DNA of 64,000 bases from Candidatus Rubneribacter avistercoris (GTDB lineage: Bacteria; Actinomycetota; Coriobacteriia; Coriobacteriales; Eggerthellaceae): contig DXCU01000091.1 in the NCBI GenBank assembly GCA_019115845.1, forward strand, positions 1 to 64,000, read 5' to 3'. How positions within the stretch are numbered: position 1 is the first letter of the stretch; the number at the start of each line of letters is the position of its first letter. Shown in pieces: positions 10,411 through 19,763 of the stretch. The position numbers were made by a program, and so were the translations under genes. The notes beneath the pieces were generated by a model. That model saw only the letters and a program-made list of their open reading frames with translations. It searched no databases and was not told where the DNA came from.

Positions 10411-11478
10411 ATGGCTGAAAACGACATCTGGACCATCAGGACCGCCTTGGAGTGGACGGTCGGCTATCTTGGGCGCAAGGGGGACGAAAGCCCCCGGCTT
10501 TCGGCCGAATGGCTGCTGTCGGAGGCGTGCGGGCTTTCGCGCATAGGGCTGTACGCGGATTTCGACCGTCCGCTGTCGATGGGCGAGCGCGACGCCCTGC
10601 GCGGCTTCGTGACGCGTCGCGGCAGAGGGGAGCCTTTGCAGTACATCACCGGCGAGGTGGGCTTTCGGCACATCGTGGTGAAGGTGCGCCCCGGCGTGCT
10701 CATTCCCCGTCCCGAAACCGAGGTGCTGGTGAGCGAGGCGCTGGCCCTGCTGCCCGCCCCGCCTCGCCGCGTGGCCGCCGATTCGATGCCCGACGATCCC
10801 TCACCGGTTGCGGACGGGGCGAGGGAGGAGGGCGCTCCGGAGGAGCCGGAAGGCGGCGCTCGGGGCGCCTTCGGCGCGAAGCCCGCTTCCGGACCGGCCG
10901 AGGGCGGCGAGGCGCCTGCGGACGAGGGGTCGCCTGCGAAAAGCGAGGCGCCCGCCCTCCTCGTGGCCGACATCTGCACGGGCTCTGGATGCATCGCCTG
11001 CTCCCTGGCCAGCGAGCATCCCCTTGCGCGCGTGGTGGCCACCGACGTGGCGCCCGAGGCCGTGGCGCTCGCGCGCGAGAACGCGGCGGCGCTCGGGTTG
11101 GACGAACGCGTTTGCGTGGTGGAGTGCGACCTGGGCGAGGGCGTGGACCCGGCGCTGATGGGCCGGCTCGACCTCGTGGTGTCGAATCCGCCCTACGTGC
11201 CCTCCTCCGTGCTGGCCGACATCCCGCGCGAGGTGACGGACTTCGAGCCCGCGCTCGCCCTCGACGGCGGTGCGGACGGCCTGGACGTGCTTCGCCGCCT
11301 GCTGCCGTGGTGCGCTTGCGCGCTCAAACCGGGCGGCGGCGCGGCCTTCGAGTTGCACGAGACGTGCTTGGACGAGGCTGCGCGCCTGGCCGAGGAAGCC
11401 GGCTTCGAGGGGGCGCGTGTCGTTTGCGACCTGGCTGGCCGTCCCCGTGTGCTCGTGATTCGCAAGCCGGTCGGGTGA
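10411..11478 (+). CDS. prmC: Peptide chain release factor N5-glutamine methyltransferase, with a low-complexity insertion
   Basis: EPLQYITGEVGF, ADICTGSGCIA, DLVVSNPPYVPSS; located directly after prfA. Confidence 0.93.
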   Translation: MAENDIWTIRTALEWTVGYLGRKGDESPRLSAEWLLSEACGLSRIGLYADFDRPLSMGERDALRGFVTRRGRGEPLQYITGEVGFRHIVVKVRPGVLIPRPETEVLVSEALALLPAPPRRVAADSMPDDPSPVADGAREEGAPEEPEGGARGAFGAKPASGPAEGGEAPADEGSPAKSEAPALLVADICTGSGCIACSLASEHPLARVVATDVAPEAVALARENAAALGLDERVCVVECDLGEGVDPALMGRLDLVVSNPPYVPSSVLADIPREVTDFEPALALDGGADGLDVLRRLLPWCACALKPGGGAAFELHETCLDEAARLAEEAGFEGARVVCDLAGRPRVLVIRKPVG

Positions 11479-11565
11479 TCCTGCCCGCGTGGAGCGCCTT
11501 CGGCGAAGGCTCGCTCGGCCCGCATGCCGGCCCCCGCCTCCCTTCGCTGCGCTATACTGGTTGCC

Positions 11566-13896
11566 ATGAAGCTCGCATCGGTCATCCTCGACATACCCAC
11601 CCAGGCGCTCGACGCGCCGTACACCTATGCCGTGCCGCCGGATGGCGGCGAGGGCGACCTGCCCATAGAGGTGGGCTGCGCGGCGCTCGTGCCGTTCGGG
11701 GCGCGACGGGCGGTGGGATTCGTGATCGGCATCGAAGAGCGCGCCGAGGGCGACTGGCCAGACGGCCTTGATCCCGCCAAGCTCAAGGGCATCGTGCGCG
11801 CGGTGAGCCGCCCGTACTTCGACGAGGAGGGCGCGGCGTGCGCGCGGTGGCTCTCGGAGCGCTACGTGGCGCCGCTTTCCTCGTGCGTGCGCCTGTTCAC
11901 GCCGCCGGGCGGCGTGCCGCGCATGGTGCGCTCGCGCGAGGGCTACTGGCGTCTGGAGGAGCCGGCCGTGGGGGAGGTGGACGACCGCTGGGTGGTGCCC
12001 GGCCCGGCGTTTACGGAGTTCGAGCCGCGCAGGAACGCGGTCAAGCAGGCGTCCATCGTGGAAGCTTTGCGCGCGGGCGAGCTGCGCGTGGCGGAGCTGG
12101 CAGCCGAGTTCGGCGCGGTGTCGGGCGCGGTGAGCGCGCTTGAGAAGAAGGGCGTCGTGCGCGTGGAGCATCGCCGCCGCCTGCGCGGCGTGCCCGGAGG
12201 CGGGCACGCGCGTCCCGAGGGCGGCGGGTTCTCGCCCAGCTCCAAGCCTCCGCTCACGGCGGGCCAGGCCGCCGCCCTTGCAGCCATCGACGCGGCGCGG
12301 GAGCGTGGTGCGGGCGAGGTCGTGGTGGTGGACGGCGTCACGGGATCGGGCAAGACCGAGGTGTACCTCCAGGCCATCGAGGCGGCGCTGGCCGCCGGGC
12401 GCACGGCATGCGTGCTCGTGCCCGAGATCTCGCTCACGCCGCAGACCGTGGGACGCTTCCGCGGGCGCTTCGGGAACACGGTGGCCGTCATGCACTCGCG
12501 CATGAGCCAGGGCGAGCGCTACGACCAGTGGGACTTCATCCGCAGCGGCCAGGCGCGCGTTGTCGTCGGCGCCCGCAGCGCGCTGTTCACCCCGCTTGCC
12601 AACGTGGGGCTCATCGTCATCGACGAGGAGCACGAAGGCTCCTACAAGCAGGACAGCGCCCCGCGCTACCGCGCCCGCGACGTGGCCGTGTGGATGGCGC
12701 GGCGCGCGGGCGCGGCGGTGGTGCTGGGCAGCGCGACGCCCTCCATCGAGACGCTGCACGCCTGCGCGAAGGACGCCGCATGGCATCGGGTGGAGCTTCC
12801 CGAGCGCGCCAACGGCCGGCCGCTTCCCGAGGTGCGCGTCGTCGACATGGCCAAGGAGTTCTCCGGCGGGTCGCGCTCCATGTTCTCCGGCGCGCTCTCC
12901 CGGGCGCTTGCCGAGGAGCTTGCGGCCGGGCGCAAGGCGGTGCTTCTGCTCAACCAGCGCGGGTTCGCGAAGTTCCTTTTGTGCCGGGAGTGCGGGTTCG
13001 TGCCCGAGTGCCCGTCGTGCTCCACCTCGCTCACGTTCCACGAGCGCGGCAACTTCCTCATCTGCCACCACTGCGGGCACCGCGTGGGCGCGCCGCCCGT
13101 GTGCCCGGAGTGCGGCAGCCCCTACCTGAAACGGTTCGGCGCGGGCACCCAGCGCGTGGAAGCCGATCTTCGCGTGCTTTTGGATGAGGCGCCCGGCGTG
13201 GGGCCGGGGGTGCCCATCGTGCGCATGGACGCCGACACCACGTCCGGAAAGGGCGCCCACCAGCGGCTTTTGGAGGAGTTCGCAGCGTGCGGGGCGGCGG
13301 TGCTGCTCGGCACGCAGATGATAGCGAAGGGCCTGGACTTCGAGGACGTCACGCTTGTGGGCGTCATCAACGCCGACACCATGCTGAAGCTGCCCGACTA
13401 TCGCGCCGCCGAGCGCACGTTCGCGCTTGTGGAGCAGGTGGCGGGCCGTGCGGGCCGCGCCGAGCTTCCGGGGCGCGTGCTCGTGCAGACCTACGAGGCC
13501 GCCTCCGCGCCCATCCGCGCCGCCGCGGCCCACGACCGGGCGCTCTTCCTGCGCGACGAGCTGCCCAAACGCCGCCTTCTGGGCTATCCGCCCTATGTGC
13601 GCATGGCCAACGTCCTTCTGTGGGGCAAGGACGAGCCTGCGGTGCGCCGCGCGGCCGGCGAGATGCAGCAGGAGCTTGCGCGCGTCGTGCGCGACTTCGG
13701 CGGCGAGGGATGGACGGTGCTGCCCGCCGTGCCGTGCGTGCTCGCGAAGCTGCGCGGCACGTACCGTTGGCACGTGGTGGTGAAGTGCCCGGCCGACGCC
13801 GACCTCTCCCGCGCGCTTGTGCCGCTGTTCCGCCACCGCAAACCGGACAAGCTGGTCAACGTTGCCGTGGACGTGGACCCCGACGATTTGCTGTAG
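11566..13896 (+). CDS. priA: Primosomal protein N' (replication restart helicase)
   Basis: GVTGSGKTEVYLQAIE, VIDEEHEGSYKQD, zinc-binding CRECGFVPECPSCSTSLTFH...CHHCGH. Confidence 0.95.
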   Translation: MKLASVILDIPTQALDAPYTYAVPPDGGEGDLPIEVGCAALVPFGARRAVGFVIGIEERAEGDWPDGLDPAKLKGIVRAVSRPYFDEEGAACARWLSERYVAPLSSCVRLFTPPGGVPRMVRSREGYWRLEEPAVGEVDDRWVVPGPAFTEFEPRRNAVKQASIVEALRAGELRVAELAAEFGAVSGAVSALEKKGVVRVEHRRRLRGVPGGGHARPEGGGFSPSSKPPLTAGQAAALAAIDAARERGAGEVVVVDGVTGSGKTEVYLQAIEAALAAGRTACVLVPEISLTPQTVGRFRGRFGNTVAVMHSRMSQGERYDQWDFIRSGQARVVVGARSALFTPLANVGLIVIDEEHEGSYKQDSAPRYRARDVAVWMARRAGAAVVLGSATPSIETLHACAKDAAWHRVELPERANGRPLPEVRVVDMAKEFSGGSRSMFSGALSRALAEELAAGRKAVLLLNQRGFAKFLLCRECGFVPECPSCSTSLTFHERGNFLICHHCGHRVGAPPVCPECGSPYLKRFGAGTQRVEADLRVLLDEAPGVGPGVPIVRMDADTTSGKGAHQRLLEEFAACGAAVLLGTQMIAKGLDFEDVTLVGVINADTMLKLPDYRAAERTFALVEQVAGRAGRAELPGRVLVQTYEAASAPIRAAAAHDRALFLRDELPKRRLLGYPPYVRMANVLLWGKDEPAVRRAAGEMQQELARVVRDFGGEGWTVLPAVPCVLAKLRGTYRWHVVVKCPADADLSRALVPLFRHRKPDKLVNVAVDVDPDDLL

Positions 13897-14010
13897 GACG
13901 CCGGGCGCGCGATGCGGGCGCATTTCGTGAAGGATCGGCGCGCCGGGCGCAGTGCTGGGCGTTGCCGCATGCGCCGCCGTGCCCGGCTTGGCTGCGCCGG
14001 GCCGCCGCGA

Positions 14011-14964
14011 TCACCCGATGCCGCAGACCAGCGACACAATAGGCATGGTGGCCACCGAGACGAGCGTGGTGAGGGCCACCGCTCGCGTGATGAGCAGGTA
14101 ACGGTCTTTGTTGTACAGCAAAGCCAGCATGGCGGCCATGCTCACCGTAGGCGCCGAGAGGTTCACCATGCAGGTGATGAGCAGGTATTCGTTTCCTATG
14201 ACCTGCTTGAGCGCCAGCATGGCGACGATGGGGATGATGAGCATTTTGAGCAAGATGAACAGGTTGAGCCGCACATCGCAGAACAGCTCGCGGGGCTTGA
14301 TGTCGGCGAACGAGGCGCCGATGAGGATCATGGCGAGCGGTGCGGACAGGTCGCCCACCATCGAGACGGGTTCGGCCAGAACGTAGGGCAGTTCGACTCC
14401 TCCCAGGTACAGTGCGAGCGCGATCACGCACGCTGCCATGCCCGGGTTCGCCAGTTGGCGCGCGAACGCGGCGGCCTTTCGCGCAAAGCCCTGCTGCGGC
14501 GCAGGCGCGCCGTCTGCTCTTTTCGAGATGACGGCGATGGCGTAGGAGTACAGGAAAAAGCCCGCAGGTATGAGGAAGAGCACCATGTAGAAGGCCGCGT
14601 CGGGGCCGTAGGCGTTCGAAATGAGGGGCAGGCCGATGAACGATACGTTGGTCTCCACGAACATGAGGTTCACCGCACCGTGCTCGGCTTTCGGGTAGTG
14701 CAGCAGGAGGGGTAGAAGCGATCCGATGAGCGCCATGAACGCGAGCATGGCTACGAACACGCCGAAGCAGAAGGCGAGGTCGAGCGGAGGGATGCGCTCG
14801 GTCGCGCTCGCGGCGCCGGATATGACAAGCGCCGGGCACGCCACGTTCATGACCAGCGACGAGAGCTCGCGTTGGTTGTCCTCGGTGACGATGCGCGCCC
14901 TGCGCAGGACGACCCCGAGGACCATCATGACGAAGAACACGATCATCTGCTGCAAGACCACCAT
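14011..14964 (-). CDS. AEC-family (auxin efflux carrier-like) transporter
   Basis: 317-aa multi-TM ORF: MVVLQQMIVFFVMMVLGVVLRRARIVTEDNQRELSSLVMNVACPALVISG. Confidence 0.85.
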   Translation of the reverse strand: MVVLQQMIVFFVMMVLGVVLRRARIVTEDNQRELSSLVMNVACPALVISGAASATERIPPLDLAFCFGVFVAMLAFMALIGSLLPLLLHYPKAEHGAVNLMFVETNVSFIGLPLISNAYGPDAAFYMVLFLIPAGFFLYSYAIAVISKRADGAPAPQQGFARKAAAFARQLANPGMAACVIALALYLGGVELPYVLAEPVSMVGDLSAPLAMILIGASFADIKPRELFCDVRLNLFILLKMLIIPIVAMLALKQVIGNEYLLITCMVNLSAPTVSMAAMLALLYNKDRYLLITRAVALTTLVSVATMPIVSLVCGIG

Positions 14965-15130
14965 CGCAAGCTCCCTCCCTGCGCTTTGCGCGATCCGGAC
15001 CGCGCAAAGACCATTCTAGCGCAGGTTCGGAGGGGGAGGGCCGATTGCGGGTCCGCTTTGGGCGAGGGACCCCGATGCTGCCAGCAGGCGCGGAGTCCGG
15101 CGCTGCCAGCGGGTGACACCGATGGCGGGC

Positions 15131-15155
15131 CGGAGGCTGCGGCCCGCAGCCTCCG
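15131..15155. promoter_or_regulatory. 25-bp palindrome in the AEC/sigA divergent intergenic region
   Basis: CGGAGGCTGCGG-C-CCGCAGCCTCCG, perfect 12-bp arms. Confidence 0.5.
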
Positions 15156-15182
15156 TGGGCGGGGGCAGGAGACATGCGGAAG

Positions 15183-15208
15183 GCTTGCAGGCGTGATCGG
15201 CTGCAAGC
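15183..15208. promoter_or_regulatory. Inverted repeat upstream of the sigA promoter
   Basis: GCTTGCAG-N10-CTGCAAGC just upstream of -10-like TATGGTATAGT. Confidence 0.45.
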
Positions 15209-15316
15209 TTGGCTTCTCGCGCCCCGATTTTATGGTATAGTGTTCTGCTGTATCTTTGCGCCCGTTGCGTGCCTCGCGCATGCTCGTGCGCCCGTCCTGT
15301 CGGAAAGGAAGACCAC

Positions 15317-16543
15317 GTGGTCCGAGCCCCGAAGAAACAAGCGAACGATCAAGCGAACGCCCCGATTGAATCCGAGGAGATGCTGGAAGACGACGCGATG
15401 GACGCCGAGCCCGACGTGGGCGCGTCCGACACGCTGGACGACGACAAGCTGGACGGCGCCCTGTCAGACGATGGCTCCGAAGGGGAGGACCTTCTCGAAG
15501 GCATTCCCGAGGAGGAGCTCAAGGCTGCCAGCGACGTGCAGCTTCCCAAGGTGGGAGGCAAAAGCGCCCGCGTTCGGTCGTCGCTTCGCAAGCGCAGCGC
15601 CGACGCTGGCGTGACCATGCTCACGGGCGACCCGGTGCGCATGTACCTCAAAGAGATCGGCAAAGTGCCCCTGCTCACGGCCGCCGAGGAGATAGACCTG
15701 GCCATGAAGATAGAGGCCGGCGTGGCCGCCATGGAGGAATTGGACAAGGCCGAGGACGAGGGCATAGAGCTTGAGCGCCGCGAGAAGCGCCGCCTCTCGC
15801 GCATCGAGCAGGTGGGCTTGGACGCCAAGCAGCAGCTCATCGAGGCGAACCTGCGCCTGGTGGTGTCCATAGCCAAGCGCTACGTGGGCCGCGGCATGCT
15901 CTTCCTCGACCTCATCCAGGAGGGCAACCTGGGACTTATCCGCGCGGTGGAGAAGTTCGACTACACGAAGGGCTTCAAGTTCTCCACGTACGCCACCTGG
16001 TGGATCCGCCAGGCCATCACGCGCGCCATCGCCGATCAGGCCCGCACCATCCGCATCCCCGTGCACATGGTGGAGACCATCAACAAGCTCGTGCGCATCC
16101 AGCGACAGCTTCTGCAGGAGCTGGGCCGCGAGCCAACGCCGGAGGAGATCGGCAAGGAGATGGGCTTGCCGCCGGAGCGCGTGCGCGAGATCCAGAAGAT
16201 CAGCCAGGAGCCGGTGTCGCTTGAGACGCCCATCGGCGAGGAGGAGGACTCCCAGCTGGGCGACTTCATCGAGGACGACGCCGCCGTGGTGCCGCCCGAC
16301 GCCGCCTCGTTCAGCATGCTGCAGGAGCAGCTGAGCAAGGTGCTCGACGGCTTGGCCGAGCGCGAGCGCAAGGTGATCAGCCTGCGCTTCGGCCTGGAAG
16401 ACGGCCATCCGCGCACGCTCGAGGAGGTGGGGCGCGAGTTCGGCGTCACGCGCGAGAGGATCCGCCAGATCGAGAGCAAGACGCTCGCGAAGCTGCGGCA
16501 TCCGTCCCGGTCCTCGAAGTTGAAGGACTATCTGGAAGACTGA
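15317..16543 (+). CDS. rpoD: Primary RNA polymerase sigma factor
   Basis: [77 protein letters not shown] start with GGAAAGGAAG upstream. Confidence 0.95.
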   Translation: MVRAPKKQANDQANAPIESEEMLEDDAMDAEPDVGASDTLDDDKLDGALSDDGSEGEDLLEGIPEEELKAASDVQLPKVGGKSARVRSSLRKRSADAGVTMLTGDPVRMYLKEIGKVPLLTAAEEIDLAMKIEAGVAAMEELDKAEDEGIELERREKRRLSRIEQVGLDAKQQLIEANLRLVVSIAKRYVGRGMLFLDLIQEGNLGLIRAVEKFDYTKGFKFSTYATWWIRQAITRAIADQARTIRIPVHMVETINKLVRIQRQLLQELGREPTPEEIGKEMGLPPERVREIQKISQEPVSLETPIGEEEDSQLGDFIEDDAAVVPPDAASFSMLQEQLSKVLDGLAERERKVISLRFGLEDGHPRTLEEVGREFGVTRERIRQIESKTLAKLRHPSRSSKLKDYLED

Positions 16544-16546
16544 CGG

Positions 16547-16572
16547 GTTCGCCGGCCGTAGGGCCGGCGAAC
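16547..16572 (+). terminator. Hairpin after rpoD
   Basis: GTTCGCCGGCC-GTAG-GGCCGGCGAAC, perfect 11-bp stem. Confidence 0.5.
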
Positions 16573-16591
16573 TTGCGTGAAGGGCCCTTTT

Positions 16592-18898
16592 ATGGAAAAC
16601 GAGAACCATGAACTGTTCGCAAGCTGCCTGGCCGGCCTTGAGCGGCCGCTGGCCGACGAGCTGAGGCGGCTTGGCTGCGCGCGAATCCGCCCGCTGGCCG
16701 GAGGCGTGTCCTTTTCCTGCGACGTCCGCAGGGCCCTCTCGGCGTGCCTGTGGTCGCGGCTGGCGTCGCGCATCACGTTGGTGGTGGGGCGCGTGAACGC
16801 CGCCGACGCCCCCCTTTTGTACGAGGGCGTGCGCCGCCTTTCTTGGGAGGAGGTGGTGGCTCGAGGGGCGAGCATCGCCGTGCAGGCCCATGGCACGAAC
16901 GCGGAGCTGCGCAACACCCGCTTTACGGCCCTCAAGGTGAAAGACGCCGTGTGCGACCGGCTGCGCGAGGCGCGCGGAAGCCGTCCGGACGTGAACGCCG
17001 CTGCGGCAGACGCCGCCATCGACGTGCGCGTGCGCGACGGGCGCGCCACGGTGTCGCTCGACTTGTCGGGCGCGTCGCTGTACCGGCGCAGCTACCTGGA
17101 CGAGGAGGACGGGCCGGACGCGGCGCTGGAATGCGGCCGGGCGGCGGGCCTGCTCGCCTTGGCGGGATGGGAGCGCATGGCGCGCGAGGGCGCGGCGTTC
17201 GTTGATCCGGCTTGCGGCGACGGGGCTTTGGCGATGGAGGCCGCCTTGGTGGCGTGCGACTTAGCTCCCGGCTTGGCGCGCGATGCGTGGGGCTTTGCGG
17301 GTTGGGCATGCGCGGACAAAGCGGCGTGGGAGGAGCTTCTGGCCGACGCGGATGCGCGGTTCGAGCGCGGCCTTGCGGACGCGACGGCGCCCGGAACGCT
17401 CGACGGCCCCTCGTCGGCGCCTCCCGATCCGGCTTACACGCGCTTCGGCGGGGCCTGCACCTCTTCCCCGGCCGTCGCCCGTGCCCGCGCCCGTGCCCGC
17501 CGCGCGGGGCTGCGGCAGGCCTTAAGCTTCGAGTTCGTTGACGCTCGGGAAATGGAGAGTCTGGTGGGGCGCTTGCGCGCGGCGAAAGGCGCGCCCACGC
17601 CCGAGGGAGGCGCGCGGGCGTGCCTGGTGGCGAGCGTCGAGGACCCCGACGCGCCTGCCGCCTCCGACGCTCGCGCGTTGGAACGGGCCGCCTCGTTTTC
17701 AGCCGCTGCGCGCGCCGCGTCGGGCGGTTCGCGGTTCGCGCTCGTCGGTTTCAAGGGCATGGAGGCGCGCTTCGGATGCGAGCCCGTCGTTCGCGCGCAG
17801 CTGGGCCGGGACCGGGTGGCGGCGGACGTTCTCGTGTTCGACCGGCCGCCCCGCCAAGCTGCGACGGTTATGGTGCCGGATACGGCGGGGGGCGCGCAGC
17901 GACGCGTGGAGGTGTTGGAGCCCAATTCGGAGCAGTTCGCCGCGCGGCTGCGCAAAAACGCCAAGGAACGGCGCAAATGGGCGAGCCGCGAAGGCGTTGG
18001 GTGCTACCGGGTCTACGACGCCGACCTGCCCGACTACGCCGTGGCCATAGACGTGTACACGGGGGCGGGGCAGGCTGCCGGCAACGTTTACCTGCACATC
18101 GCCGAGTACGCCCCGCCTGCGAGCATCGATGCCGGCAAGGCGCGTCGCCGCTTCGACGACGTGCTCGTGCTCGCGCCCGCGGTCATGGGGGTGCGTCCCG
18201 ACCACGTGTTCTCGAAGGTGCGCGAGCGCGACCGGGGCGGAAGCCAGTATCGCGATGCGGGAAGGAGGCCCTACGTCACGCACGTCGAGGAAGACGGGCT
18301 GCTGTTCGAGGTGGACCTTTCGGGACGCCTTGACACCGGGCTGTTCCTGGACCATCGCGTCACGCGCGAGCTTGTGGGATCCCTGGCCGCCGGCAAGAGC
18401 TTTTTGAACCTGTTCGGCTACACGGGGACCGCGACGGTGCATGCGGCTGCCGGCGGGGCGGCGCAGACCGTGACGGTGGACCTTTCCCAGACCTATCTGG
18501 ACTGGGCGGCCCGCAACATGGGGCAAAACGGGTTCGACGGGGCCGAGCACTCCTACGCCCGCGGCGACGTCATGCGCTGGATCACGGAGGCGCGCCGAGC
18601 CGGTCGCCGCTTCGACCTGGTGTTCGTTGATCCGCCCACGTTCTCCAACTCCAAAGCCATGGGGCGGCGCACCTGGGACGTGCAGCGCGACCACGTGGAG
18701 CTGCTCATAGGCGTGACGCGCCTTCTTGCCGACGGAGGGCAGGCGGTGTTCTCGTGCAACCTGCGTTCGTTCAAGCCCGATAAGGAGGCGCTCGCCAAGT
18801 ACGGCGTGACGTTGGAGGACATCACCGCGCAGACCATCCCGCACGATTTCGCGCGCACGCCGCGCATCCACAAATGCTACCTGGTGAGAAGGGCTTGA
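16592..18898 (+). CDS. rlmL: Bifunctional 23S rRNA (guanine) methyltransferase RlmK/RlmL
   Basis: N-terminal THUMP-like region, FVDPACGDGALAMEAAL, and second MTase FLDHRVTRELVGSLAAGKSFLNLFGYTGTATVHAAAGGA. Confidence 0.9.
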   Translation: MENENHELFASCLAGLERPLADELRRLGCARIRPLAGGVSFSCDVRRALSACLWSRLASRITLVVGRVNAADAPLLYEGVRRLSWEEVVARGASIAVQAHGTNAELRNTRFTALKVKDAVCDRLREARGSRPDVNAAAADAAIDVRVRDGRATVSLDLSGASLYRRSYLDEEDGPDAALECGRAAGLLALAGWERMAREGAAFVDPACGDGALAMEAALVACDLAPGLARDAWGFAGWACADKAAWEELLADADARFERGLADATAPGTLDGPSSAPPDPAYTRFGGACTSSPAVARARARARRAGLRQALSFEFVDAREMESLVGRLRAAKGAPTPEGGARACLVASVEDPDAPAASDARALERAASFSAAARAASGGSRFALVGFKGMEARFGCEPVVRAQLGRDRVAADVLVFDRPPRQAATVMVPDTAGGAQRRVEVLEPNSEQFAARLRKNAKERRKWASREGVGCYRVYDADLPDYAVAIDVYTGAGQAAGNVYLHIAEYAPPASIDAGKARRRFDDVLVLAPAVMGVRPDHVFSKVRERDRGGSQYRDAGRRPYVTHVEEDGLLFEVDLSGRLDTGLFLDHRVTRELVGSLAAGKSFLNLFGYTGTATVHAAAGGAAQTVTVDLSQTYLDWAARNMGQNGFDGAEHSYARGDVMRWITEARRAGRRFDLVFVDPPTFSNSKAMGRRTWDVQRDHVELLIGVTRLLADGGQAVFSCNLRSFKPDKEALAKYGVTLEDITAQTIPHDFARTPRIHKCYLVRRA

Positions 18899-18998
18899 CG
18901 GGGCGTGCGCGTGGTTTCTAGCGGAATTTGGAGAGTTCGCTTATGATGGACGCGGACATGGGCGCGTTTTCAAGGCGCGAGAGGAAGGAAGGGGAAGG

Positions 18999-19346
18999 AT
19001 GGCTTCCATCATTGCGGATGCCGCTAACACGGTGATCGTTTCCGTTGTTCTCGTTGTGGCGGGGGCGTTTCTGTTCCGGGGCGACGAAAGGTGCTTCCGC
19101 TTCGTTCCCGGTGGCAGGAGGTTCCTCGACGGCGGTCCCGACGAGGGCGCGCGCCGGAAGGCCGTGCGTTGGGCGGCGCTTGCTCTGTGGTCCGCGGCCG
19201 CCCTGATGGTATCCGCCTTCGCGATGTCGATGGCGCCGGACGGGCCCGTGCGCAGGGCGCTCCTCGCGCTTGCCGTCGTGTTCCTTATAGGGTTTATAGC
19301 CTTCGCCGCGCTGCAGGCGAAGGAGTGCAAGTCCATGCTCGGCTGA
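18999..19346 (+). CDS. Small membrane protein of unknown function (115 aa)
   Basis: Three or so hydrophobic segments (VSVVLVVAGAFLF, LALWSAAALMVSAFAMSM, LALAVVFLIGFIAFAALQA); GGAAGGGGAAGG RBS. Confidence 0.6.
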   Translation: MASIIADAANTVIVSVVLVVAGAFLFRGDERCFRFVPGGRRFLDGGPDEGARRKAVRWAALALWSAAALMVSAFAMSMAPDGPVRRALLALAVVFLIGFIAFAALQAKECKSMLG

Positions 19347-19521
19347 AGGCCGGGCCAGCGGAGGAAGCGGGGCCGGGTTGCCCGGCAGGCGATGGCGCGC
19401 CGGGTTGGCGGGCGCTCCTGTGGAGCCTCCTGTGGAGCCGACGTGAAGCTGTGGCAAATTGCCTCTTGCGCGAAGCGTCGGGTACCGCTAGAATGTTCAA
19501 ACGTTGCAAGCGCAACGAACC

Positions 19522-19596
19522 GGTCGCTTGGCTCAGCGGGAGAGCATCGCCTTCACACGGCGGGGGTCACAGGTTCAAATCCTGTAGCGACCACCA
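19522..19596 (+). tRNA. tRNA-Val (anticodon CAC)
   Basis: GGTCGCT acceptor pairing AGCGACC, anticodon loop TTCACAC, T-arm GGTTCAAATCC, encoded CCA. Confidence 0.95.
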
Positions 19597-19604
19597 CGAA
19601 CTCG

Positions 19605-19633
19605 AAAGCCCCCGGAGATCGGGGGCTTTTTTC
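19605..19633 (+). terminator. Rho-independent terminator between two tRNA genes
   Basis: AAAGCCCCCG-GAGA-TCGGGGGCTTTTTT. Confidence 0.85.
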
Positions 19634-19635
19634 AA

Positions 19636-19710
19636 GGGCCTATAGCTCAATGGCGGAGCAGGGGACTCATAATCCCTTGGTTGCAGGTTCGAGTCCTGCT
19701 GGGCCCACCA
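19636..19710 (+). tRNA. tRNA with CAT anticodon, probably tRNA-Ile2 (lysidine-modified)
   Basis: GGGCCTATAGCTCAATGG...GGGGACTCATAATCCCTTGGT...TGGGCCCACCA; anticodon-arm pattern ACTCATAATC(C/G)CTTGGT resembles E. coli tRNA-Ile2 as recalled. Confidence 0.88.
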
Positions 19711-19720
19711 AAAACCTCAA

Positions 19721-19751
19721 CGGCCGCATCCCCTCGGGGTGCGGCCGTTTC
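19721..19751. terminator. Terminator-like hairpin between tRNA-Ile2 and the convergent DUF6125-like gene
   Basis: ACGGCCGCATCCCC / GGGGTGCGGCCGTTT with one bulge. Confidence 0.7.
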
Positions 19752-19763
19752 GCGTCTTCGCGG

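Noticed and set aside
10801-13923. 1040-aa minus-strand ORF
   Set aside because: Antisense to prmC and priA, which have clear conserved motifs on the plus strand.
19522-19710. tRNA pair considered as an integration site for a mobile element
   Set aside because: No integrase, no repeated tRNA 3' end and no phage or plasmid genes in the flanks.
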